Positions 7,921 through 17,161 are shown, numbered from the stretch's first letter. The stretch is 64,000 bases of DNA from CAZBQJ01 sp964494085 (GCA_964494085.1 CAZBQJ010000001.1:186001-250000); one strand, 5' to 3'. The notes: generated by a model not told the origin, from the sequence alone. Numbers and translations are program-made.

Positions 7921-9813
7921 ATGGAATTAACTGTTATCAATCAGCAAGGGCAAGAAAGCACTATTTCATTAAAAGATTTGCTGGCACAACTCGCCGAACA
8001 AGCCAGCCAACTTGGAGAAAACAATTTTCAGTCAGCAGTTATTTTGGAAAAAGCCGGAAAATATTTACAGATTTTTCAGATGGGCCCCCAAAAAACCATT
8101 TCCAGCAGCCAGCTTTCAGAGCTAATCGCCAGTATTTGTCGTGAAGAAGGTTATTCCAAACTGGCCGGTGATTTACATAAACACAGTAATGACAATTTCC
8201 TTCCCTCTCAAAACAAAAATCAGTTGAACTTCGGTCGTTCAGCTCAAGAAAAATTGAAGAAAATCTACTTGCCGGCCTTGGCCCAAAATTTGGATATCAA
8301 TAACCTGATTCAAAGGCTTGCTTCAGCCAACAGTCCTCATCAATTAGCCGCCAGTATTGAAGCGTTAATCAATCAAGGCAAGTTTATCCCTCACCAAAAT
8401 ATACTCAAAGCCAAGCGTCCCTTCAGTAGCATGTATATCCATCTACAGGATAATTTGGGCGATATTTTTGATCAGCTCAAACAGGTAGCGATCAACTTCC
8501 AAAACCTCATTTCCACCACTATCAGTTTTTCTGCAATTCGTCCAAAAATGTCGATAATCAAATCGACACAAGGCTTTTCCTCTGGGCCCGTTTCCTTTAT
8601 CAAAATCTATACTTCCACCTTTGAAGCCTTACGCCAAAACCTCAGCGCCGACTTTACACCACTGCAAACTTTTATTCTCAACATCCATCATCCGGATATT
8701 CTGGAGTTCCTCATCTTCATTAAGAATTTCCAGAAAAACTCTCTCAATAAACATCTGGAATTCCTGATCGAACTTTCTCCGGCCTTTCTAGAAGCTCTTT
8801 CAAAAGAAGAAGATTTCGAATTAATCAATCCTGAGAGTGGTCAAGCCATCAATTTACTGAGTGCCAAAAACACTTTCGACTTAATCGTTTCAACTATTTT
8901 AGAAAACCCCGCTCTGGGTCTAAGTAATTTTCCACCTCTAAATTCAGAAAATCAGCTCTTTTTAGAAGGGTTGATCAACCTCGCCCCATACAGCAATTTA
9001 AAAGATCTTCTGGAAGATTTACCGGCAATCGAAAAATACCTGCAAAATCAATTGGAAAACCTCAAAGATCAGGCCGATCTAAATAAACAAATTAAATTAC
9101 TAATAACCGGCTGGAATGACTTTCTAATCGGTCAAAAACTGGCCTTTAACTCTATCGCCAGCCTGGAAATGGCCGATCAGGTTTTCGCCGCCATAAGAAC
9201 CGCCCTCAAGCCCCAGATACAGCTTGGCGTAGATTTACACACTCCGCTTTTGATCGCCTTTGAAACCGGTCGCGGGCTCGAATGTCTCGACCAGTTAGCC
9301 ACTCAACGAACCAACCTGGATGGCCAGGAAATCTACCAATTAGCGCCAGCTCTGAAAGAAGAATTAAACTCTTTGGGCCTGATTAGCAATGAATTAATCA
9401 AGCAGATTTTTGAGAGTAATTCACTAACCGATTTTTATCAAATTCCAGTGCAAATAAAAAATCTCTTTCAAACTGCTAAAGAAATTTCTCCCGATTTTCA
9501 TTTGGAATTACAACGCCTCCTGGAAAAACGATTGGGCGGTCAAATTGAAAAGAAGATATATTTTGGCAGTGTGCTTGATTTAGAAAAAATAAAAGCCACG
9601 ATGATTCGCGAATTGGACCAAGGAATACATGTTATCCGGCTTTGCCAATTCGAAACACCGGGGAAAAATGATTCGGCTACTGAAAACAATCACGATCGAA
9701 ATTTTCTTCATAGTCTGAGCAAAAATCGCAAAAAACGTCATCGAGAAATCCAACCTCCACTTTTTCAAATCAAAAAAACCGAAGAAATAGCACTTCCACC
9801 AATCTCATCATGA
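7921..9813 (+). CDS. Ribonucleotide reductase alpha-subunit homologue lacking catalytic cysteines
   Basis: 630 residues with no obvious enzyme motif at first sight, but segment after segment follows the class II/I RNR large subunit in order: ATP-cone-like N-terminus (about 1-88, ending SICREEGYSKLAGDLHKH); GKFIP (153-157); DNLGDIFDQLKQVA (177-190); ISFSAIRPK then KSTQGFSSGPVSFIKIYTST (about 201-233); HHPDILEFL (256-264); DFELINPESG (298-307); ETGRGLECLDQLATQRTNLD (448-467); LKEELNSLGL; FQTAKEISPDFHLELQ (516-531). Where active enzymes carry GQLSACF and NPCGE, this reads RPFSSMY and LINLAPY. Only three cysteines remain (73, 455, 575), none at radical or redox positions. It overlaps the next gene by 4 bases. 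I infer a pseudoenzyme, perhaps a nucleotide-binding regulator. Function unknown. Confidence 0.7.
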   Translation: MELTVINQQGQESTISLKDLLAQLAEQASQLGENNFQSAVILEKAGKYLQIFQMGPQKTISSSQLSELIASICREEGYSKLAGDLHKHSNDNFLPSQNKNQLNFGRSAQEKLKKIYLPALAQNLDINNLIQRLASANSPHQLAASIEALINQGKFIPHQNILKAKRPFSSMYIHLQDNLGDIFDQLKQVAINFQNLISTTISFSAIRPKMSIIKSTQGFSSGPVSFIKIYTSTFEALRQNLSADFTPLQTFILNIHHPDILEFLIFIKNFQKNSLNKHLEFLIELSPAFLEALSKEEDFELINPESGQAINLLSAKNTFDLIVSTILENPALGLSNFPPLNSENQLFLEGLINLAPYSNLKDLLEDLPAIEKYLQNQLENLKDQADLNKQIKLLITGWNDFLIGQKLAFNSIASLEMADQVFAAIRTALKPQIQLGVDLHTPLLIAFETGRGLECLDQLATQRTNLDGQEIYQLAPALKEELNSLGLISNELIKQIFESNSLTDFYQIPVQIKNLFQTAKEISPDFHLELQRLLEKRLGGQIEKKIYFGSVLDLEKIKATMIRELDQGIHVIRLCQFETPGKNDSATENNHDRNFLHSLSKNRKKRHREIQPPLFQIKKTEEIALPPISS

Positions 9814-10340
9814 CCTACTTACTTCAAATGGCAGTTTTAGTGACGATCAGTCTGCTTGCCTTACTGATGTTGTCCTCGGTTTATTCTCTATTTTCCACCA
9901 AAGTCCCCTTTGTTCCTTCTTCCAAAAAGCTGGTAAAATTGTTGTTCCAAACGGTCAACTTTAAAAAAGGCGCTACCTTTATAGATTTGGGTGCGGGCGA
10001 TGGCCGTGTGCTTTTTCAGGCAGAAAAAGTAGGACTAAAGGCTATCGGTTACGAAATCTCACTATTACCATATTTACTTTATCTGTTTTTTCGCGGCATC
10101 TTTCAGTCTCAGGTGAAAATCCATTTGGACGACTATAACAAGAAGGATCTCAGTCAAGCCCAATATATTTACTGTTATTTATTCCCCGAGTTGGTCGCCT
10201 CGGCCTGGGAAAAAGTAAAGCAAGAATGCCCCAGCGGAACCTATTTCATTGCCAACACTTTCGCCTTGAAAACCAGTCAGCCTGTTCAGGTCATCAAGGA
10301 TCATCAACAAAAACCCAAAATATTTATCTATCAAACCTGA
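9810..10340 (+). CDS. Membrane-anchored SAM-dependent methyltransferase (copy 1)
   Basis: 176 residues: an N-terminal membrane helix (about 5-27), the PFVPSS segment, then a Rossmann methyltransferase core with SAM-binding motif FIDLGAGDGRVLF and the acidic GYEIS strand. The layout (membrane helix, P-x-V-P-S/T, GxGDGR) resembles the FAM173/ATPSC-KMT lysine methyltransferase family. The start overlaps the RNR-like gene (ATGA). The following gene is a paralogue. Substrate unknown. Confidence 0.75.
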   Translation: MTYLLQMAVLVTISLLALLMLSSVYSLFSTKVPFVPSSKKLVKLLFQTVNFKKGATFIDLGAGDGRVLFQAEKVGLKAIGYEISLLPYLLYLFFRGIFQSQVKIHLDDYNKKDLSQAQYIYCYLFPELVASAWEKVKQECPSGTYFIANTFALKTSQPVQVIKDHQQKPKIFIYQT

Positions 10341-10933
10341 TGCTCGACATTATTGTATCAATTCTGGTTATTTTAATGATTATTCCAATCATTTATTTTA
10401 CCAGTACTAATTTCAACAATCTTTTTTCTTTGGTTTTACTGATGCTGATCAGCGTACCTACTATCATGGCTATGGTTAATGGAGCCCCCTATGTCCCTAC
10501 TCCCATGGGGCGCGTCCGCAAAATGGTGGCTCTGGCCAAAATTAAAAAAGGCCAACGCGTTTATGACCTCGGTTGTGGAGATGGACGCTTTGTTTACGTC
10601 GCCGCCAATCAATTTGGCGCCCAAGCTAAAGGTATCGAATTATCTCCATTGGTCTATTTGCTCGCCCTTCTTCGAAAAATGTTCTGGAAATCTAATGCCA
10701 AAATCATTTTCGGTAATTTCAAGTTAATGGACATTTCTGATGCTGAAATTATCTTCTGTTATTTACTTCCAGAAACTCTCAAGCGACTTCAACCGGAACT
10801 CGATAAACAGTTAGCCAAGGGAACCAAAATTTTCTCCTATGCTTTTGAAATCCCCAATTGGAAATTAATCCACAAAGAAGAACGAAATATTGACTCTAAT
10901 TTCGCTCCAGTCTACGTTTACGAAAAAATCTAA
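10340..10933 (+). CDS. Membrane-anchored SAM-dependent methyltransferase (copy 2)
   Basis: 197 residues from the ATG at 10340, which shares a base with the stop of copy 1. Two N-terminal membrane helices (about 4-22 and 28-46) precede APYVPTPMGRVRKMV, the SAM motif VYDLGCGDGRFVY and KGIELSPL. FAM173-like order as in copy 1; the shared IFCYLLPE / IYCYLFPE strand shows they are duplicates. The 3' end overlaps the convergent comEC gene by 38 bases. Confidence 0.77.
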   Translation: MLDIIVSILVILMIIPIIYFTSTNFNNLFSLVLLMLISVPTIMAMVNGAPYVPTPMGRVRKMVALAKIKKGQRVYDLGCGDGRFVYVAANQFGAQAKGIELSPLVYLLALLRKMFWKSNAKIIFGNFKLMDISDAEIIFCYLLPETLKRLQPELDKQLAKGTKIFSYAFEIPNWKLIHKEERNIDSNFAPVYVYEKI

Positions 10934-12347
10934 AAACCAGTAAATAGTACACTAAAGGCAACCAAACCTCTCCTTTGCCAAACTCAACCTGGGACAAAGG
11001 TAATTTGGCCAGGGTTTCCACTACCCACAACATTAAATTGACCAAAAGTCCGATCGCGCCACTCAACACCAAGGTTAAATAGGGAAAAAATAAATTTAGA
11101 CCAACCAGGATAGTTCCCAGAATCATTAATATGGGAATAATCGGACCGACCAATAAATTTGCTAAAGGCGAAACTAAAGAGATTTTTCCAAATCCAAAAA
11201 AAATAATTGGCAAGGTCAAAACCTGAGCAGCTAAAGTCAAACTCACCCCTTCCCAAACCCAATCCCTCCACCCTTTTAACCCTGCTATTTCAAAGTTACC
11301 GGAAAAAAAGATCAAGCTCATAGTAGCAACTAACGATAGTTGAAAAGATAAGTCAAAATTCAGCGTGGCCGGGTTAAACAGAACAATTCCGGTGGTACTA
11401 ATCAAGATTAATTTCAGAGGAGCCAATTTCCGTCCGGCAACTTTTACACTCATTGCCAACAATCCCATCACACCAGCCCGAACTACGCTGGCACTGGCGC
11501 CGGTTAGCAGCACAAAAACACTAACCAAAACAATACTGCCAAACAGGCTCCATCTCTTCCCGGAAGAGGCTGCAAACAAAACAATAAAGTTAATGATTAT
11601 CGTAATATTAAAGCCGGAAATCGCCAAAATATGAGTTAATCCGGTTTTCTGAAAATCATCGATGACTTGGGCCGATAAATTTCCTCTATCACCAATCAGG
11701 ATACCGGCAATTAGCGAAGCTGAAGGTTCTACCAAACTAGCTTTAAAAATATCATTCAATCTCGTCCTGACAAAAAAAATCCCTCGTAGAATCTCTGGCC
11801 ACAAATCAAAAGATCTCTTGGGCAGGAGGCTCACCACGGGCGGTTTTTTTGTGATAGCCTGAATACTCTGTCTGAAGTAAAAACCCCACAAATTCCGGCT
11901 TTTCATATCCTCTTTCACACTAATCAATTGACCATACCAACTTATCTGATCAGCTGGTTCTAGTTGTTGATAAGACGGTAATTTCAATTCAACCAAAAAT
12001 CCATTAGTTCTAGCCAGGATTTTCTGATTGATCCCATTTATATCCGGGAAACCAACGACTGTCGCCTGCCAACGAGTTGGCAGGCTGGGCGGAGTAGTCA
12101 TTTTCCAAATTCGGACTTGCAATAACATGATCAAAACCCCAAAGATTCCTGCGGCCATCATCACCACTATCAATAAGCGATTAAAGGAATGACGATAATG
12201 CCAAACCCATAAAATCAAAGTTAGAGGCACCAGTATTCCAAATAAACTAAAACTGACCAACCCGGAAGACAAACTGACTCCACTCAACAAAGTCAGACAA
12301 ATTGTATTCACTATCAATTCTTTACTTAACTTTTTTGCTGTAGTCAT
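10896..12347 (-). CDS. comEC: ComEC/Rec2-type DNA uptake channel, no metallo-lactamase domain
   Basis: 483 residues. Membrane helices at the N-terminus, an OB-fold-like external segment (about 85-150), then the Competence domain with IAGILIGDRGNLS, GLTHILAISGFNITIIINF and GASASVVRAGVMG. In transformable bacteria ComEC carries single-stranded DNA across the membrane. The C-terminal metallo-beta-lactamase domain of long ComEC forms is missing; the protein ends shortly after the last helices with KRRLERN. Such short forms are common in small genomes. Convergent with the methyltransferase genes. Confidence 0.87.
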   Translation of the reverse strand: MTTAKKLSKELIVNTICLTLLSGVSLSSGLVSFSLFGILVPLTLILWVWHYRHSFNRLLIVVMMAAGIFGVLIMLLQVRIWKMTTPPSLPTRWQATVVGFPDINGINQKILARTNGFLVELKLPSYQQLEPADQISWYGQLISVKEDMKSRNLWGFYFRQSIQAITKKPPVVSLLPKRSFDLWPEILRGIFFVRTRLNDIFKASLVEPSASLIAGILIGDRGNLSAQVIDDFQKTGLTHILAISGFNITIIINFIVLFAASSGKRWSLFGSIVLVSVFVLLTGASASVVRAGVMGLLAMSVKVAGRKLAPLKLILISTTGIVLFNPATLNFDLSFQLSLVATMSLIFFSGNFEIAGLKGWRDWVWEGVSLTLAAQVLTLPIIFFGFGKISLVSPLANLLVGPIIPILMILGTILVGLNLFFPYLTLVLSGAIGLLVNLMLWVVETLAKLPLSQVEFGKGEVWLPLVYYLLVFRFFRKRRLERN

Positions 12348-12393
12348 TATCTAATTCTAACGGCCCAAGCTATCCTAAAAGTTAAAACCAACT

Positions 12394-12433
12394 AAAAAGC
12401 CCCGGCCCAAATATTATTTTGGCGCCGGGGCTT
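12394..12433 (-). terminator. Intrinsic terminator of the lipoprotein gene
   Basis: A 10-bp stem (GC-rich GCCCCGGC at 12399-12406 pairs with GCCGGGGC at 12424-12431, plus two A-T pairs) with a 17-base loop; on the minus strand it is followed by a T tract (12398-12394). It lies directly after the lipoprotein stop at 12451. Confidence 0.9.
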
Positions 12434-12450
12434 CAATCTTCACTTGGCAA

Positions 12451-13407
12451 TTAGAGAGGTAAAGCACTCAAAGCATCGAGCGGAATTTGTTGAGCGCCTT
12501 CTGGAACTTCGACTGCCACCGGCTTGTTCAAACTCGAAATTGTCAATTCAATTGAAACCTTTCCGGTTGGGCTGGATTTATCAGCGTTAGGTTTAAGGTT
12601 AATTGTTCCTTTAACCTTATTCAAAACACCATTTGTTTGTCCCACATACATATCACCACTGAAATCAAAATACTCCATACCATCTTTCATCTGAGTCTTT
12701 GCCTGGTCATCCATCGGTTCATTTTGAAGTTCAGCAGCCTTCTCCACAAAGGTCATAAAGGCATCCTTATCCAATTCACCGGTATAATGTGCGCTCTGTT
12801 CACCTTTCACATCTTCCATCCCCACATATTTCACGTTCTTGAAGAAATTAGTCTGTTCAACCAAAGCCTTCATTTGTTTCTGTTCATCAGTTAAGTTAGC
12901 AACATCTCCTTGTGGTAAAGCATTAGCCAACTGCTCAAGAGCTTCTTGAGGAATAGGCATTGTCCACCATTTAGCAATCATCTGAGTCTTTATTTCATCA
13001 GGTATTGTTACACTACCTTTACCATCCAAATTCATCAGATTCAGGAAAACAGCATCTTTATTTAATCGGAAAGCCAATTCGCCACTACCTCCATCAGCAT
13101 CGGCCATCATATTACCTTTGGCATTTAAATTAAATTTAGGATCTTTTGGATCTTTGGAATCAATTCCGCCGCTGAGATCCAAATCAAAACTCACCTTTGC
13201 CGGAGTTTCTCCTTCAGGACCATTCAATTCACCTTTCAAACCCAAATCATAGGCATATGAAGTGACATCGGAAAGTTTACTTACGCCTTCCTGGAGAACA
13301 ACTTCTGGAGCCTTTTCAGGAGCCGCAGGAGTATTCTGACAACCAACCAAACTCAAGGACATCACCAAAAGTCCGGAAGTCGCTAGAATTTTACTAAATT
13401 TGCTCAT
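12451..13407 (-). CDS. Secreted lipoprotein, LolA/LppX-like fold possible
   Basis: 318 residues with a lipoprotein signal peptide: a hydrophobic stretch ending in the lipobox SLVGC, lipidated Cys at 23. The mature part is a threonine/lysine/aspartate-rich, strand-forming protein without catalytic motifs, with phrases (DVTSYAYDLGLKGEL, YTGELDKDAF, VKGTINL) like the LppX/LprG/LolA class of half-barrel lipoproteins, which carry lipids. That resemblance is weak. Single-gene unit: own promoter (13444-13472) and terminator (12394-12433). Confidence 0.75.
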   Translation of the reverse strand: MSKFSKILATSGLLVMSLSLVGCQNTPAAPEKAPEVVLQEGVSKLSDVTSYAYDLGLKGELNGPEGETPAKVSFDLDLSGGIDSKDPKDPKFNLNAKGNMMADADGGSGELAFRLNKDAVFLNLMNLDGKGSVTIPDEIKTQMIAKWWTMPIPQEALEQLANALPQGDVANLTDEQKQMKALVEQTNFFKNVKYVGMEDVKGEQSAHYTGELDKDAFMTFVEKAAELQNEPMDDQAKTQMKDGMEYFDFSGDMYVGQTNGVLNKVKGTINLKPNADKSSPTGKVSIELTISSLNKPVAVEVPEGAQQIPLDALSALPL

Positions 13408-13443
13408 GTTTTTGTGTTAAGAAATATACATTTTCGCCTTTGG

Positions 13444-13472
13444 ATAGTAACTAGAAAAACTTCTGGCGTCAA
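13444..13472 (-). promoter_or_regulatory. Promoter of the lipoprotein gene
   Basis: Read on the minus strand: TTGACG (13472-13467), 17-base spacer, TACTAT (13449-13444), 37 bases before the lipoprotein start. Confidence 0.6.
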
Positions 13473-13566
13473 ACCTTGAATTTGTTTAAGATACCATGGC
13501 CGGGTCAGTTTGTTTATCATCCCAGGACCTCATCCCTATCATGCTTCTGGGCTAACTTTAGATAGT

Positions 13567-15174
13567 ATGAATTTCAAAAAACGCAAAATCCGTAATCATT
13601 TCCGTCAATTAGAGAAGAAACGCCAACAAGAAACCCAACTCTCAGAGATACCTCCAGCACCAAGTCCAACAGAAGATTTCGATCTACCGGTTTCGCCTAA
13701 ATCATCCAATCATAGTTATATCAATTGGATTACTGTGACAGCTGGGATTCTACTGATATTTGGGCTTTTCTGGATCACTGTAGGTTTAGTGAGAAGTCTG
13801 GATTTTGGATCGGTAGTTTTCTCTTTTGGTAAAGATTTGAAAAAAGATCCTGCCAAGCAAACCAATTTCTTACTGGTTGGAGTGGGCGGAGCCAATCACG
13901 ATGGAGGTGATTTAACCGATACCATTATTATTGCCAGCCTCGATGAAAAAACAAAAAGAGTTAAAATGCTCTCTATTCCTCGTGACTTATATATTGATAG
14001 TAAATCATTGGGGGGACAAAGAGTGAACAAAATTTACGATACTTATCTCAACCAGTATGATCATAATTCTCCCCAGGCTATGAGAGCCTTTACTGACGAA
14101 CTTACCGAAATCACCGGTATCCCTATCCAGTATTATGTAAAGGTGGATTTTAGCGGCTTTGTTAAAATCGTCAACGCTTTAGGTGGAATTACAATCGATG
14201 TAGAAAAGCGTCTTTATGATCCCGAGTATCCTTTGGGTGAAACCACCCACTATACAACTTTCAGCATCGATGCTGGAATACAAGACTTGGATGGAGAAAC
14301 AGCCCTGAAATTCGCTCGCAGCCGACACAGCACCAGTGATTTTGACCGGGCTCATCGACAACAACAAATTTTAGCTGCCCTGAAAGAAAAAGCTTTCAAT
14401 CTAAATATCCTTTCAGACCCTACCAAAATTCAAAATCTTTATAATTCAGTAGCGGATAGCATCGAAACAGATCTTTCTGTAGCGGAAATATTACAGTTAG
14501 CAAAAATTTCACAAAATATTCCCAAGGATGCCATCGAATCCAGAGTTATTTCTGATGACTTCACCAGTTGCGGGGGTTTCCTCTATACTCCCAACCGCGA
14601 TTATTTTGGTGGTGCAGCCGTACTACTTCCTGCCGGAAACAATTTTGATGAAATCAAACGTTTTACCCGAAATTACTTTAATAGCAAATCCTCTTCCTAC
14701 CCTGAAATTCAGGTTCTCAATGGCACCAAAGTGTCTGGACTGGCTTTCAATTATCTAAATAGATTAAGTCGGGAATGTCTAAACGTGGTTTACTACGGCA
14801 ATGCTACCGATCGCGCTCTCGCCAATTCCACCATTTATTATAACCCGATCATTGATGAGCACGGCAATTCTCAATTGCCTGACAGTCTTTCCGCTGTAAA
14901 ATCAATCATCGATGCTCCTGTAGTTGTGGGTATCCCCGCTGATTACTTGATCGGAGAAAAACGGATCAATAGCCAAATTGTAGTTGAACTAGGATCCGAC
15001 TACAAAGCCATTACTTCTCCAGATTCATTCAGCAAATTACTTTACACTGCACCTACTCCCAAACCCGAGGCAGTTGTAGAATCCGTGACCCCAGAGACTG
15101 GGCCGGAAAAGCCTCTCAATTCCCCAGCCACCGAGTCTTCAGATCTTTCTCAACCAGTTAAACCTCAGACTTAA
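13567..15174 (+). CDS. LytR-CpsA-Psr (LCP) family enzyme with LytR_C domain
   Basis: 535 residues from ATG 13567 (an in-frame TTG at 13510 would add 19 non-conserved residues). A basic cytoplasmic N-terminus, one membrane helix (about 55-80), an LCP domain (about 95-290) with NFLLVGVGG, SIPRDLYID, RVNKIYDTY, FARSRHSTSDFDRAHRQQ, and a LytR_C domain with IQVLNGTKVSGLA. LCP enzymes transfer undecaprenyl-linked glycopolymers onto peptidoglycan; the conserved Arg and Asp residues are present. Its last base overlaps the carboxypeptidase start. Confidence 0.9.
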   Translation: MNFKKRKIRNHFRQLEKKRQQETQLSEIPPAPSPTEDFDLPVSPKSSNHSYINWITVTAGILLIFGLFWITVGLVRSLDFGSVVFSFGKDLKKDPAKQTNFLLVGVGGANHDGGDLTDTIIIASLDEKTKRVKMLSIPRDLYIDSKSLGGQRVNKIYDTYLNQYDHNSPQAMRAFTDELTEITGIPIQYYVKVDFSGFVKIVNALGGITIDVEKRLYDPEYPLGETTHYTTFSIDAGIQDLDGETALKFARSRHSTSDFDRAHRQQQILAALKEKAFNLNILSDPTKIQNLYNSVADSIETDLSVAEILQLAKISQNIPKDAIESRVISDDFTSCGGFLYTPNRDYFGGAAVLLPAGNNFDEIKRFTRNYFNSKSSSYPEIQVLNGTKVSGLAFNYLNRLSRECLNVVYYGNATDRALANSTIYYNPIIDEHGNSQLPDSLSAVKSIIDAPVVVGIPADYLIGEKRINSQIVVELGSDYKAITSPDSFSKLLYTAPTPKPEAVVESVTPETGPEKPLNSPATESSDLSQPVKPQT

Positions 15175-16064
15175 TGTTGGCATCACTATTGAGCTTAATC
15201 GCTCTAAACAATTTACTGGTTACTCCGGCTACACCAAACGCCTTGAGGATGGAGAGTCTCACTCTCACCCCCCCACTGATTGCTTCAGTCTCAGCTTATC
15301 CGGAAAAAGTAACCAATTCTTTGGGCCCAATTCTGGAAGCCAAATCTATATTGAGTATTGACTTGGAAACCGGAAAAATCCTCTATAAAAAAAATTCCGA
15401 CCAACAATTGCCAATGGCCAGCCTGACTAAGCTGGTCACCTTGCTGGTAATCCTGGACAATCATAATCCGGCTGAAATAGTAACCGTCGATCCTCGGGCT
15501 ACCGAAGTTGAACCATCTAAAATGAATTTATTAGCCCATGAAAAAATTACCATTCAGGAATTAGTCAAAGGAATTTTAGTCAAGTCCGCCAATGACGCGG
15601 CTTTGGCACTGGCTTATTTTGATAGCCATGACCTCGATCAATTCGCCACTAAAATGAATGCCAAAGCCACCGAATTGGGGATGAGTCACAGCCATTTTGT
15701 CAACCCTGTCGGTTTCGACGACCCTGATCAATACACAACTGCCGATGATCTTTCCATTGCCGTCAGGGCAATCTATAAAAACCCCCTGGTACAGCAATAC
15801 GCCCCATTGATCAAAACCACCGCCAGTTCTGTCGATGAAAAATTCAATCATGAATTGAATGCCACCAATGACTTGCTTTCCAGCTATCTACACGTATTGG
15901 GACTGAAGACAGGAACTACCGATCTAGCAGGTCAATGCTTAATTAGTATTGTTGTCTCGCCTAGCGGACAAAAAATCATTAACATTATGCTCAATAGTCC
16001 CGCTCGATTTACTGAAAGTAAAATCCTCACGCAGTGGATTTTCAATAATTATCACTGGTTATAA
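15174..16064 (+). CDS. dacA: D-alanyl-D-alanine carboxypeptidase (serine type, PBP5-like)
   Basis: 296 residues. Penicillin-binding fold with all three active-site motifs: S83-LTK86, S138-A-N140 and K245-TG. An N-terminal hydrophobic segment should export it. It trims the terminal D-alanine of peptidoglycan stem peptides and so limits cross-linking. There is no clear C-terminal amphipathic anchor as in E. coli DacA. Translationally coupled to the LCP gene and followed 13 bases on by mraY, so this is a cell-wall operon. Confidence 0.88.
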   Translation: MLASLLSLIALNNLLVTPATPNALRMESLTLTPPLIASVSAYPEKVTNSLGPILEAKSILSIDLETGKILYKKNSDQQLPMASLTKLVTLLVILDNHNPAEIVTVDPRATEVEPSKMNLLAHEKITIQELVKGILVKSANDAALALAYFDSHDLDQFATKMNAKATELGMSHSHFVNPVGFDDPDQYTTADDLSIAVRAIYKNPLVQQYAPLIKTTASSVDEKFNHELNATNDLLSSYLHVLGLKTGTTDLAGQCLISIVVSPSGQKIINIMLNSPARFTESKILTQWIFNNYHWL

Positions 16065-16077
16065 AATTTTCTCTCTC

Positions 16078-17136
16078 ATGAACAATCAAGTTATTTTTCT
16101 TACCGCTAATTTCCGTTATTTGATCTTAATCTTCGGCTCTCTGATACTTTCTTTTGTCATCTCCCTGAGTATGGCTCCATTTTTGATTCGCGCTCTGCAC
16201 AAATACAAAATCGGAAAACAACTCCGCGACAAAGCCTCCACCGGTGAAGAAGCCGTAATTTTCAAAGAATTACACGCCAAAAAAGCCGGCACTCCTACCA
16301 TGGGCGGCATTTTGATTTGGGGCACAATCCTGATCGTTGTTTTGTTATCGAGTATCTCTACCTGGCTGCATTGGACAGACAACTCACTGTTCAGTCGCCA
16401 AGAAACACTCTTACCACTTTTTACTTTAGTAGCCGGTGCCATACTTGGCGCCATCGATGATTACATGAACCTCAAAGGCCATGGCAAAAGCAAAGGGATC
16501 GACGTCAAACCCAAATTTCTCTTACTAACCATTTTCGCTACCATAGGCGCTTTCTGGTTTTATTATCGTTTGGGGTACCAAAGTATTCACATCCCCTTTA
16601 TCGGGGACGCAACATTGGGAATCTGGTACATCCCTCTATTCATCTTTATTATCACCGCCACCTCCAATGCCGTGAACATCACGGACGGATTGGATGGTTT
16701 GGCCGGTGGACTGCTGACCATGTGCTTTTTTGCTTTTGCCATCATTGCCTACTTCAAAGGGTTACTGATTCTTTCAGCCTTCTGTACGGTCATTGCCGGT
16801 GGGATTATTGGGTTCCTCTGGTTCAACATTATGCCCGCGAAATTCTATATGGGAGATACCGGCGCTATTTCACTAGGTGCGACCTTGGGAGTCATCGCCA
16901 TGATGACTGATTCTGTTCTTATTCTGCCAATTATTTGTTCCGTTTTCGTTATTGAAACCATTTCAGTAATTCTACAAATCTCCTCCAAGAAACTTTTCCA
17001 ACGCAAAATATTCCTGATCGCACCACTTCATCATCATTTCGAAAAACTGGGATGGAATGAAGCCACTGTAGTAATGCGTTTTTGGATTATCGGAGGATTT
17101 TCAGTAATCCTGGGTTTACTGCTGAGTGTACTTTAG
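16078..17136 (+). CDS. mraY: Phospho-N-acetylmuramoyl-pentapeptide-transferase
   Basis: 352 residues from ATG 16078. Makes lipid I from UDP-MurNAc-pentapeptide and undecaprenyl phosphate at the inner membrane face. Visible signatures: KKAGTPTMGG, the DD pair in GAIDDYMNL, NAVNITDGLDGLAGG, MGDTGAISLGA, and the PLHHHFEKLGW motif. About ten membrane helices. Usually in the dcw cluster; here it is separated from rsmH by the FecR and sigma genes and placed after dacA. Confidence 0.95.
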   Translation: MNNQVIFLTANFRYLILIFGSLILSFVISLSMAPFLIRALHKYKIGKQLRDKASTGEEAVIFKELHAKKAGTPTMGGILIWGTILIVVLLSSISTWLHWTDNSLFSRQETLLPLFTLVAGAILGAIDDYMNLKGHGKSKGIDVKPKFLLLTIFATIGAFWFYYRLGYQSIHIPFIGDATLGIWYIPLFIFIITATSNAVNITDGLDGLAGGLLTMCFFAFAIIAYFKGLLILSAFCTVIAGGIIGFLWFNIMPAKFYMGDTGAISLGATLGVIAMMTDSVLILPIICSVFVIETISVILQISSKKLFQRKIFLIAPLHHHFEKLGWNEATVVMRFWIIGGFSVILGLLLSVL

Positions 17137-17161
17137 CCGGTACAGGTAGAGAGGCTTCCTA

